Shown here piece by piece: positions 18,425 to 26,525 of a DNA stretch of 64,000 bases (its first letter is position 1; each line of letters opens with the position of its first letter). Made by a program: the position numbers and the translations under genes. Below the pieces are notes generated by a model. It saw nothing but the letters and a program-made list of their open reading frames with translations. It searched no databases and was not told where the DNA came from. This DNA comes from Providencia heimbachae ATCC 35613. GTDB lineage: Bacteria; Pseudomonadota; Gammaproteobacteria; Enterobacterales; Enterobacteriaceae. The stretch is from positions 1 to 64,000 of the forward strand of contig NZ_LXEW01000035.1 in the NCBI RefSeq assembly GCF_001655055.1, in the 5' to 3' direction.

Positions 18425-20149
18425 ATGAAAAAACAGAGTGTTGCATCTTATATCGCCAAAATGCTTGATAACGCAGGTGTTAAACGTATCTGGGGCGTGA
18501 CTGGAGATTCATTGAACGGCTTCACTGATAGCTTACGTCGCCAAGGTAATATTGAGTGGTTAGGTACTCGGCATGAAGAGGTTGCCGCATTTGCCGCAGG
18601 TTCTGAGGCTCAACTTACTGGAAATTTAGCCGTTTGCGCTGGCTCTTGTGGGCCTGGTAATATGCATCTTATCAATGGGTTGTATGATTGTCATCGTAAC
18701 CGAGTACCCGTGTTAGCGATTGCCGCACACATCCCTTCCAGTGAGATCGGGAGTAATTACTTCCAAGAAACGCATCCAACCGAACTATTCCGTGAATGCA
18801 GCCACTATTGTGAAATGGTCACGAATCCAGAGCAAATCCAGCAGGTGCTCGGTATTGCCATGCGCAAAGCTATTCTCAATAAAGGCGTTTCAGTCGTTGT
18901 TATTCCGGGCGATATTGCGCTAAAAGATGCACCAGAAATGGTAAAAGATACATGGTATCAGCCACAAGCACCGCTTATCATGCCGCAGCGTACGGAGATT
19001 GAAAAACTGGCAGAAGCATTAAATCAATCGAATAATATTACACTATTTTGTGGAAACGGTTGTGCGGGCGCTCATGATGAAGTGATTAAACTGGCCGAAA
19101 CACTTAAAGCGCCGGTTGTGCATGCTCTACGTGGTAAAGAACATATTGAATGGGATAACCCGTATAGTGTTGGAATGACGGGGCTTATCGGTTTTTCATC
19201 GGGTTATCATGCGATGATGAATGCGGATACAGTGGTGCTACTCGGGACACAATTCCCTTATCGTCCATTCTATCCGAATGATGCAAAAATCATTCAAATT
19301 GATATTAATGCAGGCAGCCTAGGCTCTCATTGTCATATTGATATGGGGTTGATTGGCGATATCAAGGCTACACTGACGGCATTGCAGCCTCATTTACAGG
19401 CTAAACAGGATCAAAAACATTTAGAGGGTGCATTAAAGCACTATGCAGAGGCGCGTAAAGGGTTAGATGATTTAGCCAAACCGGGTCATGAAGGTCTTAT
19501 TCATCCACAATATCTGGCAACTAAAATTAGTGAGCTGGCGAATGATGATGCCATTTTCACCTGCGATGTCGGTACACCAACTGTATGGGCAGCGCGTTAC
19601 TTAAAAATGAATGGAAAGCGTCGCCTAATTGGCTCTTTTAATCATGGCTCAATGGCAAATGCAATGCCTCAAGCTTTAGGAGCTCAATCGGTTGATAAAA
19701 AACGTCAAGTTATCGCGATGTGCGGTGATGGTGGCTTTAGCATGTTGATGGGCGATTTTATTTCACTGTCACAAATGCAGTTACCCGTAAAAATTATCAT
19801 TCATAATAACGGAGTTTTAGGCTTTGTTGCGATGGAAATGAAGGTCGCTGGCTTTTTAACCGCAGGTACTGATTTGCAAAACCCAAATTTTGCAGCTATT
19901 GCAAATGCGGCTGGGATTAAAGGTATTCGCGTAGAAAAAAGCGAGGATCTGGATTCTGCATTGAAAGAAGCTTTTGCTTATGATGGTCCTGTTATTGTTG
20001 ATGTGTTAACGGCAAAACAAGAACTTTCTATGCCGCCAGAAATCGAAGCGCAAGAAGCGAAAGGTTTTAGCTTATATATGATGAAAGCGATCATGAGTGG
20101 TCGTGGTGATGAAGTTTTACAACTCGTAAAAACAAACTGGCTACGCTAA
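18425..20149 (+). CDS. poxB: Pyruvate oxidase PoxB (ubiquinone-dependent)
   Basis: Peripheral membrane flavoenzyme that decarboxylates pyruvate to acetate and CO2 and passes electrons to ubiquinone, mainly in stationary phase. The 574-residue protein has the three-domain thiamine diphosphate enzyme layout. The conserved N-terminal glutamate is in TRHEEVAAF, the thiamine-binding GDG motif in [13 protein letters not shown] near 435-447, and the C-terminal lipid-activation segment ends in the characteristic KTNWLR. An AAAAGAG element precedes the ATG. It is followed by a stem-loop shared with the convergent glycosylase gene. Confidence 0.96.
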   Translation: MKKQSVASYIAKMLDNAGVKRIWGVTGDSLNGFTDSLRRQGNIEWLGTRHEEVAAFAAGSEAQLTGNLAVCAGSCGPGNMHLINGLYDCHRNRVPVLAIAAHIPSSEIGSNYFQETHPTELFRECSHYCEMVTNPEQIQQVLGIAMRKAILNKGVSVVVIPGDIALKDAPEMVKDTWYQPQAPLIMPQRTEIEKLAEALNQSNNITLFCGNGCAGAHDEVIKLAETLKAPVVHALRGKEHIEWDNPYSVGMTGLIGFSSGYHAMMNADTVVLLGTQFPYRPFYPNDAKIIQIDINAGSLGSHCHIDMGLIGDIKATLTALQPHLQAKQDQKHLEGALKHYAEARKGLDDLAKPGHEGLIHPQYLATKISELANDDAIFTCDVGTPTVWAARYLKMNGKRRLIGSFNHGSMANAMPQALGAQSVDKKRQVIAMCGDGGFSMLMGDFISLSQMQLPVKIIIHNNGVLGFVAMEMKVAGFLTAGTDLQNPNFAAIANAAGIKGIRVEKSEDLDSALKEAFAYDGPVIVDVLTAKQELSMPPEIEAQEAKGFSLYMMKAIMSGRGDEVLQLVKTNWLR

Positions 20150-20169
20150 TTATTTGATTTTATAGCCCC

Positions 20170-20206
20170 ATCAAGCCCAATTAACTCATGATTGATTGGG
20201 CTTGAT
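20170..20206. terminator. Stem-loop between poxB and the AlkA-like gene
   Basis: A perfect 12-bp stem (20170-20181 with 20195-20206) with a 13-base loop lies between two convergent genes. The tail is T-rich on the plus strand but has no long run, so it is best read as a shared two-way terminator of moderate strength. Confidence 0.65.
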
Positions 20207-20233
20207 TTATTCATCTGTAAAATATTTTTTTGA

Positions 20234-21121
20234 TTAATACCCTGCTGCAGATTGGCTACGCCATAAATGAGCAGCAACAAGAGCACGCCAAGGTGAAAAT
20301 TGTTCTAACCATTTTTCCGTTTCTTTAGCGGTCGGCTGCGTCTCTTGTTGGAGTAACTTTTGTAAATTACGTCGCACCGCAACATCCCCATGCAAAGAAC
20401 CATCTAGGTAGTTAAATCCACGAAGCAGCGCATAACTTACGGTCCAAGGACCGATCCCTTTAATACTCAAAAGTTGCTCAGTGATCACGGCAACATTTTC
20501 CGGCGAAACTTGCTGTGATAAATCGAGGTGCTGGTTTTGAATAGCATCACACAATGCTCTCAATGCAATGATTTTACCTGTTGAGAAGCCCGTTTGGCGT
20601 AAAATATCGTCATCGACTAACATGACTTGTTGCTCGGTAGGGAAACACCAAATACCCGAAGAATGTTGAATACCTACGGCTTGAATAAAGCGACGACGAA
20701 TCGCAATGGCGGCATGGACACTAATTTGTTGGCCAATAATTGCCCAAACCAAAGCTTCAAATGGACTGGCAGATTGATAAATTCTCAATTCTTTTTGGTT
20801 GTTAATTAATTTTTCAAGAATCGGGTCTGCTGAGTATTGTTGTTCAAATTTTGCGACGTCTTGATTTAGTCCAAGCATATGTTGGCCTAATGATGATGCT
20901 TGCTTTTCACTCACACTGAAGTTTGATGAATCAATATCGAGTGAAATCACCGCTTTTTGATTTTCAATGTGAAGATGAATTTGTGCCGCATTACCTTGCC
21001 AAATAATTCCTTTACGTAAACAATTTTCATCAACAATTTCGGCAATATTTTGTTGATCCCTTAAATGAAAGGCAAAAAAATCATCGGAACGATAGTGTTC
21101 TGGCAGTAAAATTGTTGACAT
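20234..21121 (-). CDS. AlkA-family DNA-3-methyladenine glycosylase
   Basis: Base-excision repair glycosylase of the helix-hairpin-helix GPD superfamily that removes alkylated purines. The 295-residue protein has the AlkA-type N-terminal beta domain (about 1-115) and the helical domain with IIGQQISVHAA near 128-138. The hairpin LLSIKGIGPWTVSY is at 217-230, and the catalytic aspartate is in SLHGDVAVRR (D246), at the expected distance after the hairpin. There is no fused Ada domain. It is a single gene, divergent from the DUF2569 cluster. E. coli alkA is the nearest named relative, but orthology was not tested, so no symbol is given. Confidence 0.85.
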   Translation of the reverse strand: MSTILLPEHYRSDDFFAFHLRDQQNIAEIVDENCLRKGIIWQGNAAQIHLHIENQKAVISLDIDSSNFSVSEKQASSLGQHMLGLNQDVAKFEQQYSADPILEKLINNQKELRIYQSASPFEALVWAIIGQQISVHAAIAIRRRFIQAVGIQHSSGIWCFPTEQQVMLVDDDILRQTGFSTGKIIALRALCDAIQNQHLDLSQQVSPENVAVITEQLLSIKGIGPWTVSYALLRGFNYLDGSLHGDVAVRRNLQKLLQQETQPTAKETEKWLEQFSPWRALVAAHLWRSQSAAGY

Positions 21122-21204
21122 AGTTATGGCCTTATCAGATTTTTATTTTTTATTATGAAGAGCATTTCACTGCTCATATTTAACTTATTAAATATGCTAT
21201 CTTG

Positions 21205-21238
21205 TTGACAATAATCATGACAGATTAATGATTATTGT
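21205..21238 (+). promoter_or_regulatory. Promoter-overlapping dyad before the DUF2569-yeaO cluster
   Basis: A perfect 11-bp inverted repeat (21208-21218 with 21228-21238, nine bases apart) overlaps TTGACA at 21205-21210, a consensus -35 box. A weak -10 would fall in the second arm. Such a dyad across the promoter suggests a repressor site or, less likely, a leader hairpin. The ATAATCAT-type arms recall a Fur site but do not match it well enough to name the regulator. Confidence 0.5.
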
Positions 21239-21302
21239 TGGAGTCTATAAAAGCACTCTGCGTGGAATAAAGTGAATAAAGCTAAAAGCCAAGGATGTGA
21301 CA

Positions 21303-21854
21303 ATGAGAAATGAAGAAAATAATTCATCTCAAGGTGGAATACAACCGCCTTCTCATGGTGAGACAAATGCGATAACTTCGCCTCCACGGCAAAAGCAACC
21401 TAGTGAGTTAAAAGGGCTCGGCGGGTGGCTTATTCTGCCTATGCTAGGGATCGTACTGTCTATTTTTATTTTACCTTTTGCTATTTATATGCAAAATGTT
21501 GAAGTCATTGAATATTGGGACGAGTTAACTAATGCTCAATCGGACTCCTTTATTCCATTATTTAAAGAATTGATCTATTTTGAGGTGCTGGGAAACAGCA
21601 TATTATATGCAGCACTATTATTCCTGTGTTATGTTTTTTTCACTAAGAAGAAAATTACCATTAAGGTTTATATTTTCTTTCAGTTATTTTCTTTATTACT
21701 GACTATTTCGGATATTGTGTTAGCAATGTCGCTGCTTGATTTAGAACTTGAGAGTTCAGATATTAAAGATATTATGCGAGGCGTCGTGAGCTGTGCGATT
21801 TGGATACCGTATTTCTTACTTTCGGTTAGGGTTAAAAATACCTTTATTAATTGA
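21303..21854 (+). CDS. DUF2569 family membrane protein (first copy)
   Basis: Predicted inner-membrane protein of unknown function. The 183-residue product has a hydrophilic, proline/serine-rich N terminus of about 35 residues, then the family hallmark LGGWLILPMLG leading into the first of about four membrane spans, and ends in IPYFLLSVRVKNTFIN. The ATG at 21303 is chosen over a GTG six bases earlier because AAGGA lies seven bases before it. It opens a three-gene cluster: yeaO-like follows after 39 bases and a second DUF2569 gene after that. No enzymatic residues are apparent. Confidence 0.75.
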   Translation: MRNEENNSSQGGIQPPSHGETNAITSPPRQKQPSELKGLGGWLILPMLGIVLSIFILPFAIYMQNVEVIEYWDELTNAQSDSFIPLFKELIYFEVLGNSILYAALLFLCYVFFTKKKITIKVYIFFQLFSLLLTISDIVLAMSLLDLELESSDIKDIMRGVVSCAIWIPYFLLSVRVKNTFIN

Positions 21855-21893
21855 ACTACGATTTAACTCATCTGATAAATAGGAGAAGAACTC

Positions 21894-22247
21894 ATGATTT
21901 ATTGTAAAAGAGTCTATGACCCTCTCTCTTCGGAGGATGGTTATCGAGTCTTAATCGATAGGCTATGGCCTCGTGGAATAAAAAAAATAGATTTGCAGTG
22001 CGAGGAATGGAATAAAGAGGTTGCCCCTTCTAATGACTTACGCAAATGGTTTCATCAAAATACGGATCAATTTGAACAATTCATTGAACGATATCGCCAA
22101 GAGCTTTATGAAAGCCAAGCCTGGCAGCCGTTAGCTGAAAAGGCTAAGCAAGGGAGTTTAACGCTTTTGTATAGTGCAAAAGATACTCAACATAATCAGG
22201 CTAAGGTACTAAAGGCATTTCTTGAAGAACAGATACAAGATAAATAG
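21894..22247 (+). CDS. yeaO: DUF488 family protein, YeaO-like
   Basis: Small cytoplasmic protein of the DUF488 family, function not established. The 117 residues carry the family signature KRVYDP at 5-10, DGYRVLIDRLWPRGI near 15-29, a WFH segment, and the C-terminal LLYSAKDTQHNQA that corresponds to the conserved SAK motif in E. coli YeaO. AGGAGAAG upstream is a good ribosome-binding site. It is sandwiched between two related DUF2569 membrane-protein genes, the second starting 12 bases after its stop, which makes cotranscription very likely. Confidence 0.82.
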   Translation: MIYCKRVYDPLSSEDGYRVLIDRLWPRGIKKIDLQCEEWNKEVAPSNDLRKWFHQNTDQFEQFIERYRQELYESQAWQPLAEKAKQGSLTLLYSAKDTQHNQAKVLKAFLEEQIQDK

Positions 22248-22259
22248 AAGGTGATTAGA

Positions 22260-22784
22260 ATGGATGCAAATCAGGTACCGTCTGAGGCAGAGCAACAATT
22301 CGCCCAAACTATACCGCAAGGTGTGGAAAAGTCACCACTTCAGGGGATTAGTGGATGGCTAATTTTACCGATGATAGGGCTATTTTATATGCTCTATAAA
22401 GCGGTTGTGATGATGCTACAAGAGATAGCTCAAGTAAAAATAGCTTGGCCATTAGCGACGCAACCCGATTCTGATTTTTATGTTTCAGGCTTCTCATCTG
22501 CATTTTATGCATTGCAAAGTGGCTATGGGTTATTAATTGTTTTATTGCTATGGACCTTTATTGCTGCCGTTAAATGGAAAAAAAGTGCCAAATCACTGTT
22601 TATTATCTCGATGGTTTTTTATACGGCGATGGTAATTAATGCACGTTTTGTTTTTCCCACTTTTTTCGGGTTAGAAATCAATTACACAAATGTGATCACT
22701 GCGATTAACGGGAGCTTTTATTGCGTTCTATGGATCCCTTATTTTTTGGTCTCCAACCGTGTAAAAAATACCTTTATTCGTTAA
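22260..22784 (+). CDS. DUF2569 family membrane protein (second copy)
   Basis: Predicted inner-membrane protein of unknown function and a diverged paralogue of the gene two positions upstream. The 174-residue product has a short polar N terminus, ISGWLILPMIG opening the first span, about four membrane segments, and the tail IPYFLVSNRVKNTFIR that nearly repeats the tail of the first copy. The ATG at 22260 follows AGGTG by six bases; an upstream GTG is less well placed. It ends the cluster, with a two-way terminator 25 bases on. Confidence 0.75.
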   Translation: MDANQVPSEAEQQFAQTIPQGVEKSPLQGISGWLILPMIGLFYMLYKAVVMMLQEIAQVKIAWPLATQPDSDFYVSGFSSAFYALQSGYGLLIVLLLWTFIAAVKWKKSAKSLFIISMVFYTAMVINARFVFPTFFGLEINYTNVITAINGSFYCVLWIPYFLVSNRVKNTFIR

Positions 22785-22809
22785 TAACTGTCACTGATTT
22801 ATAATAGAA

Positions 22810-22833
22810 AAAGGCTGTCATTAGACAGCCTTT
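22810..22833. terminator. Bidirectional terminator
   Basis: A perfect 10-bp stem (22810-22819 with 22824-22833) with a four-base ATTA loop is flanked by A residues on the left and T residues on the right, so it can end transcripts from the second DUF2569 gene and from the converging ABC-F gene. Confidence 0.88.
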
Positions 22834-22844
22834 CTCAATAGCGC

Positions 22845-24407
22845 TTATAGATTCAATTGATGTGTAATATTACAGTGCTTAATAAATTCCTCATCGTGAG
22901 AAACTAAAAATAGCGTGCCTTGATATTCGCTTAATAGTGTTTCCAGCAATTGTGTTGATTCTAAATCTAAGTGGTTATCCGGTTCATCGAGCAATAAAAT
23001 CGCCGGTGGTTTTGGGCTATGGGTTAGCGCTAATAAAGTGGCTTTAAGCTGTTCCCCCCCACTGAGTTTATTTAAGGGCTGCTGTGATTTTTCCCCGCGA
23101 ATGCGTAGCATACCAAGCTGTGTTCGCCATTGTTCCACTGTAAAAGAAGGCTGATATTGATGTAATGCTTCTGCAACGGGGCGTGATTTATCGAGTAAAT
23201 TTAAGTGTTGGTCCAGATAGCAAAAATCGCCGCTAAGACGATACTCACCTGAACTCGCTTTAGTTTGACCGGTAAGCACCTTGAGTAAAGTGGATTTACC
23301 GGAACCATTATTCCCTTTAATGTGCCAGTGTTCGCCACTGTATGCGGTAAATGAAAGGGGGGACGAATAGCCATAGGGTAAACATAAATCAGAGGCAAAT
23401 ACTGTGACTTTATTGCCGTCAGATTGGTAATTTAATGCCATTTTTTGCGGCTTTGTGTGAATGGCTTTATCTTGGCTTTGTTGTAATTGAGTTTGTAAGT
23501 TTCCAAGTACGCGCTGGTGGCGTTCAGCGACGCCTGATTGCCTTTTTTCAGCCCGATTTTTTTTCATATCCAGTAACAGCAAAGATTGTGAACCACTTTT
23601 ACGAATGCTTTCCCCTTGTTTACGCCGCTGCGCTGCTTTTTGTAACGTTGCTTGCTGCTGCTGTTTTTCATGGCGTATATGTTTATCGAGTCGTTCAGAC
23701 TCAGCCTCAATTGAAGCCATCTCGAATTTTTTTTGCTCATCATACAAGGCATAATTTCCCCCATACTCTTGCAATCCGTTCTCATTCAACTCGAAAATAG
23801 CCTCCATATGGGCCAATAAAGCGCGATTGTGGGTGATCACGAGGCTACCAGCACTGTGCTGATCGAGTTTATCTTTTAGCCATTGGCGTCCTGGGATATC
23901 AAGATGGTTATCGGGTTCATCCAATAATAAAAAATGGTCTTGATATAAAAATGCACGACAAAGGGCTAAGCGAGTTCGTTCGCCGCCACTTAGGTGTGCA
24001 ATCGGGGTTTCCATCTCAATAGGTAATTTGGCTGAATCTAATAGACTTTGCCATGCAGCGGGCAAATGCCATCTATCTTCGGTTAATTCGAAATCTTCCA
24101 TATTGCCATTACCCGCTTCAATACGAGAAAAAGCGTGATAAAGCTCAGTGATGCCCAACGCCTCTATTAGGGTATTTCCCGTTAAGCGAGTCAGTTGATC
24201 CACATGAATAAAAGGGATATTCCAGTGAACTTTGCCCGATGTTGGTGATAATGCTTGCGCAAGTATGCGCATTAACACCGATTTTCCTTTGCCATTATTA
24301 CCGATAAGGGCATTTTTTTGGCAAGACAATGCGCCATTTAGCGAGGGAAATAGTGTCGTTTGGTTAAATTCAATATTGAGTTGTGAAAAGTGACAAGCGA
24401 TTGTCAT
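22845..24407 (-). CDS. ABC-F family ATPase
   Basis: Soluble ATPase with two ABC domains and no membrane part; family members act on the ribosome as translation factors or antibiotic-protection proteins. The 520-residue product has Walker A at 36-43 and 365-372, signature LSGGE at 139-143 and 448-452, and LLLDEPDNHLD at 160-170 and 471-481. The inter-domain linker (about 228-320) is basic and helical and contains an RRKQGE stretch. It ends soon after the second ATPase site, with no C-terminal extension. Start chosen from GGAGGT six bases before the ATG at 24407. It does not look like E. coli Uup, EttA, YbiT or YheS to me. It has a long leader. Confidence 0.85.
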   Translation of the reverse strand: MTIACHFSQLNIEFNQTTLFPSLNGALSCQKNALIGNNGKGKSVLMRILAQALSPTSGKVHWNIPFIHVDQLTRLTGNTLIEALGITELYHAFSRIEAGNGNMEDFELTEDRWHLPAAWQSLLDSAKLPIEMETPIAHLSGGERTRLALCRAFLYQDHFLLLDEPDNHLDIPGRQWLKDKLDQHSAGSLVITHNRALLAHMEAIFELNENGLQEYGGNYALYDEQKKFEMASIEAESERLDKHIRHEKQQQQATLQKAAQRRKQGESIRKSGSQSLLLLDMKKNRAEKRQSGVAERHQRVLGNLQTQLQQSQDKAIHTKPQKMALNYQSDGNKVTVFASDLCLPYGYSSPLSFTAYSGEHWHIKGNNGSGKSTLLKVLTGQTKASSGEYRLSGDFCYLDQHLNLLDKSRPVAEALHQYQPSFTVEQWRTQLGMLRIRGEKSQQPLNKLSGGEQLKATLLALTHSPKPPAILLLDEPDNHLDLESTQLLETLLSEYQGTLFLVSHDEEFIKHCNITHQLNL

Positions 24408-24491
24408 GAGCACCTCCAAAAGAGAGATGGCAGACAAGGTCGTTGGCTTACAAAATAAGCTTGGATGATAACTATTGCCCGCCAGGAACAG

Positions 24492-24516
24492 AAAAATAAA
24501 TACTTAAAGGGTATTT
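24492..24516 (-). terminator. Possible attenuator in the ABC-F leader
   Basis: On the minus strand AAATAC (24516-24511) pairs with GTATTT (24503-24498) across a seven-base loop, and a run of five T residues follows at 24496-24492. The stem is short and AT-only apart from one pair, so it would be weak alone; longer flanking CAGAAAA/TTTTCTG arms could pair as an alternative structure. It lies between the leader peptide frame and the ABC-F start. Confidence 0.35.
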
Positions 24517-24543
24517 GAAAAATATTTTCTGGCAGTGCTTAGT

Positions 24544-24588
24544 TCATCGTAGGAAGTACCTGCTAAGTAGAGTGAGAGTGAAAATCAT
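24544..24588 (-). CDS. Possible 14-residue leader peptide upstream of ABC-F
   Basis: An ATG at 24588 opens a 14-codon frame, MIFTLTLLSRYFLR, ending with TGA at 24544-24546. The ATG falls about nine bases after the TATAAT box, so the transcript would start at or just before it and be leaderless; there is no Shine-Dalgarno site. Short hydrophobic uORFs of this size are typical of attenuation leaders before ABC-F genes, but translation here is unproven and the frame could be chance. Confidence 0.3.
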   Translation of the reverse strand: MIFTLTLLSRYFLR

Positions 24589-24596
24589 ACGGAGGT

Positions 24597-24626
24597 ATTA
24601 TAGGCTAAGAGAATGTGTTTGTGCAA
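24597..24626 (-). promoter_or_regulatory. Sigma-70 promoter of the ABC-F gene
   Basis: On the minus strand TTGCAC (24626-24621) and a perfect TATAAT (24602-24597) are 18 bases apart. This near-consensus promoter would start RNA at about 24590, giving a leader of about 180 bases before the ABC-F start at 24407. Confidence 0.7.
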
Positions 24627-24669
24627 ATTATTGGTCTTGGAGACTATTTTTATATTTCTCTCGTGAGGT

Positions 24670-24701
24670 AAAAAAGCCAGTCAGAAATGATCCGACCAGC
24701 T
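24670..24701 (-). terminator. glpD terminator
   Basis: Ten pairs (24692-24701 with 24675-24684, three of them G-U) close a seven-base loop and are followed on the minus strand by a run of T residues. It lies 36 bases after the glpD stop, in the right orientation to end the glpD transcript. Confidence 0.75.
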
Positions 24702-24736
24702 CTTTTATTTACAACGAGATTTTTATACTTTACTAA

Positions 24737-26239
24737 CTACGCCAACACAGCCGCTTTCGTTTGCTCTGCCAGCCATTGTGCAATGCGCTGTTTTTCATCA
24801 TCATTCAGCCACATGCCCAATTTTGTACGACGCCAAATGGCATCATCTAATTCGACAACCCATTCATTGTTAACTAAGTAACGTAACTCAGCTTCGTAAA
24901 CGTTGGTACCAAAAGCTTCACCAAGGTCGCTCAGTGAGTTTGCGCCTTCAAGGATCAGTTTACTGTTACTGCCGTAGGTTCTGGCGTAACGTAGTGCAAG
25001 CCCTTCAGGGAGCCACTGATAGTGCTGACGTAATACACGTGCATAGCCATCACGATCACAGCCTTCAATATCACCACCGGGCAGCTGACCATTTTTGGTC
25101 CATGGACTACCTGCATTTGGGTAATAGCTAGCCAGTTTTGTGACGGCGGCTTCTGCTAGTTTACGGTAAGTTGTTAATTTACCACCAAATACAGAGAGTA
25201 ATGGTGCTTGGCCGTTTTCATCGTGAATATCGAGCGTATAGTCGCGCGTAATCGCCTGTGGTGAATCTGATTCGTCATCACACAATGGGCGAACCCCAGA
25301 GTAATCCCAAACGATATCCGTTTTATCTAACTGTTTCTTAAAGTGGTCGTTATACACTTTTAATAAGTAGTTAATTTCGTTTTCATCAATTTTGACATTT
25401 TTTGGATCGCCGTTGTATTCAACATCGGTGGTGCCAATAATAGAAAACTCATCCATCCAAGGAATAACGAAAACAATTCGATTATCTTCGTTTTGTAAGA
25501 TATAAGCTTGTGGCTCATCATGGGCACGGCGAACAACAATATGGCTGCCTTTAATCAAACGAATGCCGTAAGGTGATTTTAATTTCAAGCCATCATCAAA
25601 GAATTCTTTTACCCAAGGTCCTGTTGCATTAACGAGACCTTTGGCTTTCCACGTGTGGGTTTCTCCAGTACGTAAGTCTTGGGCTTCAACTACCCATAAG
25701 CCATTTTCACGATAGGCGCGAGTGACTTTTGTGCGAGTGCGAACTTCACCTTTTTTGCGTATCACTTCTTGAGCGTTTAACACGACTAAACGCGCATCAT
25801 CAACCCAGCAATCGGAGTACTCGAAGCCTTTTGTTAGCTCCGGTTTAAGCACAGTATTTTGATTGAATTTCAACCCTTTACTGCTTGGTAGGCTGGTACG
25901 CTTACCTAAGTGGTCATATAAAAATAGACCAATACGGATCATCCACGCAGGGCGTAAATGGGGCTGATGGGGTAGACGAAAGCGCATTGGAAAGGCAATG
26001 TGTGGCGCTAATTTTAGCAGAACTTCACGCTCAGCAAGCGCTTCACTGACGAGTCTGAACTCATAATGTTCAAGATAACGTAAGCCGCCATGAATAAGTT
26101 TTGAACTCGCAGATGAGGTGGCACTTGCCAAGTCTTGAGCTTCGAGCAGTAATACAGATAATCCACGGCCAGCAGCATCTGCTGCAATACCAGCGCCGTT
26201 GATCCCGCCGCCAATTATAATCAAGTCTTTCGTTTCCAT
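24737..26239 (-). CDS. glpD: Aerobic glycerol-3-phosphate dehydrogenase GlpD
   Basis: Membrane-associated FAD enzyme that oxidises sn-glycerol 3-phosphate to dihydroxyacetone phosphate and reduces ubiquinone under aerobic conditions. The 500-residue protein has the N-terminal dinucleotide motif GGGINGAG at 10-17, the flavin-binding SSKLIHGGLRYLEHYEF segment near 46-62, and a complete C-terminal domain. CAGGGGG five bases before the ATG is a strong ribosome-binding site. Upstream are a GlpR-like operator and a perfect FNR-type dyad, and a terminator separates it from glpR, so it is probably its own transcription unit although glpEGR are on the same strand. Confidence 0.97.
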   Translation of the reverse strand: METKDLIIIGGGINGAGIAADAAGRGLSVLLLEAQDLASATSSASSKLIHGGLRYLEHYEFRLVSEALAEREVLLKLAPHIAFPMRFRLPHQPHLRPAWMIRIGLFLYDHLGKRTSLPSSKGLKFNQNTVLKPELTKGFEYSDCWVDDARLVVLNAQEVIRKKGEVRTRTKVTRAYRENGLWVVEAQDLRTGETHTWKAKGLVNATGPWVKEFFDDGLKLKSPYGIRLIKGSHIVVRRAHDEPQAYILQNEDNRIVFVIPWMDEFSIIGTTDVEYNGDPKNVKIDENEINYLLKVYNDHFKKQLDKTDIVWDYSGVRPLCDDESDSPQAITRDYTLDIHDENGQAPLLSVFGGKLTTYRKLAEAAVTKLASYYPNAGSPWTKNGQLPGGDIEGCDRDGYARVLRQHYQWLPEGLALRYARTYGSNSKLILEGANSLSDLGEAFGTNVYEAELRYLVNNEWVVELDDAIWRRTKLGMWLNDDEKQRIAQWLAEQTKAAVLA

Positions 26240-26272
26240 GCATCCCCCTGAGATGTTCGAAACATTTTCAAT

Positions 26273-26292
26273 AATGTTCGTTTTCGCTCATT
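26273..26292. promoter_or_regulatory. GlpR operator before glpD
   Basis: AATGTTCGTTTTCGCTCATT matches the GlpR operator WATGTTCGWTWWCGAACATW at all but a few positions in the second half-site. A further half-site ATGTTCGAAACAT lies at 26253-26265, so repressor may bind tandem sites. Both are within 55 bases of the glpD start, and the glpR gene is immediately upstream. Confidence 0.72.
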
Positions 26293-26305
26293 TGATTGTA
26301 ATCAA
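26292..26305. promoter_or_regulatory. FNR-type dyad in the glpD promoter (CRP alternative)
   Basis: TTGATTGTAATCAA is a perfect FNR consensus TTGAT-N4-ATCAA. The same bases read as TTTGA-N6-TCAAA, a CRP dyad with one mismatch in each arm, and glpD is CRP-activated in E. coli, so the identity of the binding protein is open. The site abuts the GlpR operator. Confidence 0.6.
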
Positions 26306-26481
26306 AATCTATTAATATGCCAACTAGTAATCGAAATATAAATAACAAGTACGTGATATCGATAACAAAGTATTTTCAATAACCATACATTCTATGTTGT
26401 TATTTTTACAAAAAATAAATGTTGCAGAGCGATAAAGCATAAGAAAATAGGAGAAACGAATGGAAGGAATATTTTAAAAGA

Positions 26482-26508
26482 TATGATGGTAGCGGAACTA
26501 CCATCATA
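26482..26508 (-). terminator. glpR terminator
   Basis: A perfect 11-bp stem (26482-26492 with 26498-26508) with a five-base loop lies 17 bases after the glpR stop. On the minus strand it is followed by TCTTTT. It separates the glpEGR transcript from glpD. Confidence 0.8.
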
Positions 26509-26525
26509 GGGGGGCGATTATTTGA

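Larger units (their letters stand above)
24408..24736 (-). promoter_or_regulatory. ABC-F leader and glpD terminator region
   Basis: This 329-base gap holds, in transcription order, the glpD terminator, a strong promoter and a transcribed leader of about 180 bases with a possible short peptide frame and a weak intrinsic terminator, then the ABC-F ribosome-binding site. A 73-codon plus-strand frame here covers the terminator and is not credible. The layout resembles ribosome-mediated attenuation known upstream of some ABC-F resistance genes; that reading is inference. Confidence 0.55.

Noticed and set aside
23435-23800. 121-codon plus-strand frame
   Set aside because: Antisense to the linker of the ABC-F ATPase; a shadow.
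24515-24736. 73-codon plus-strand frame
   Set aside because: Covers the glpD terminator and the promoter of the ABC-F gene on the other strand; no ribosome-binding site or family resemblance.
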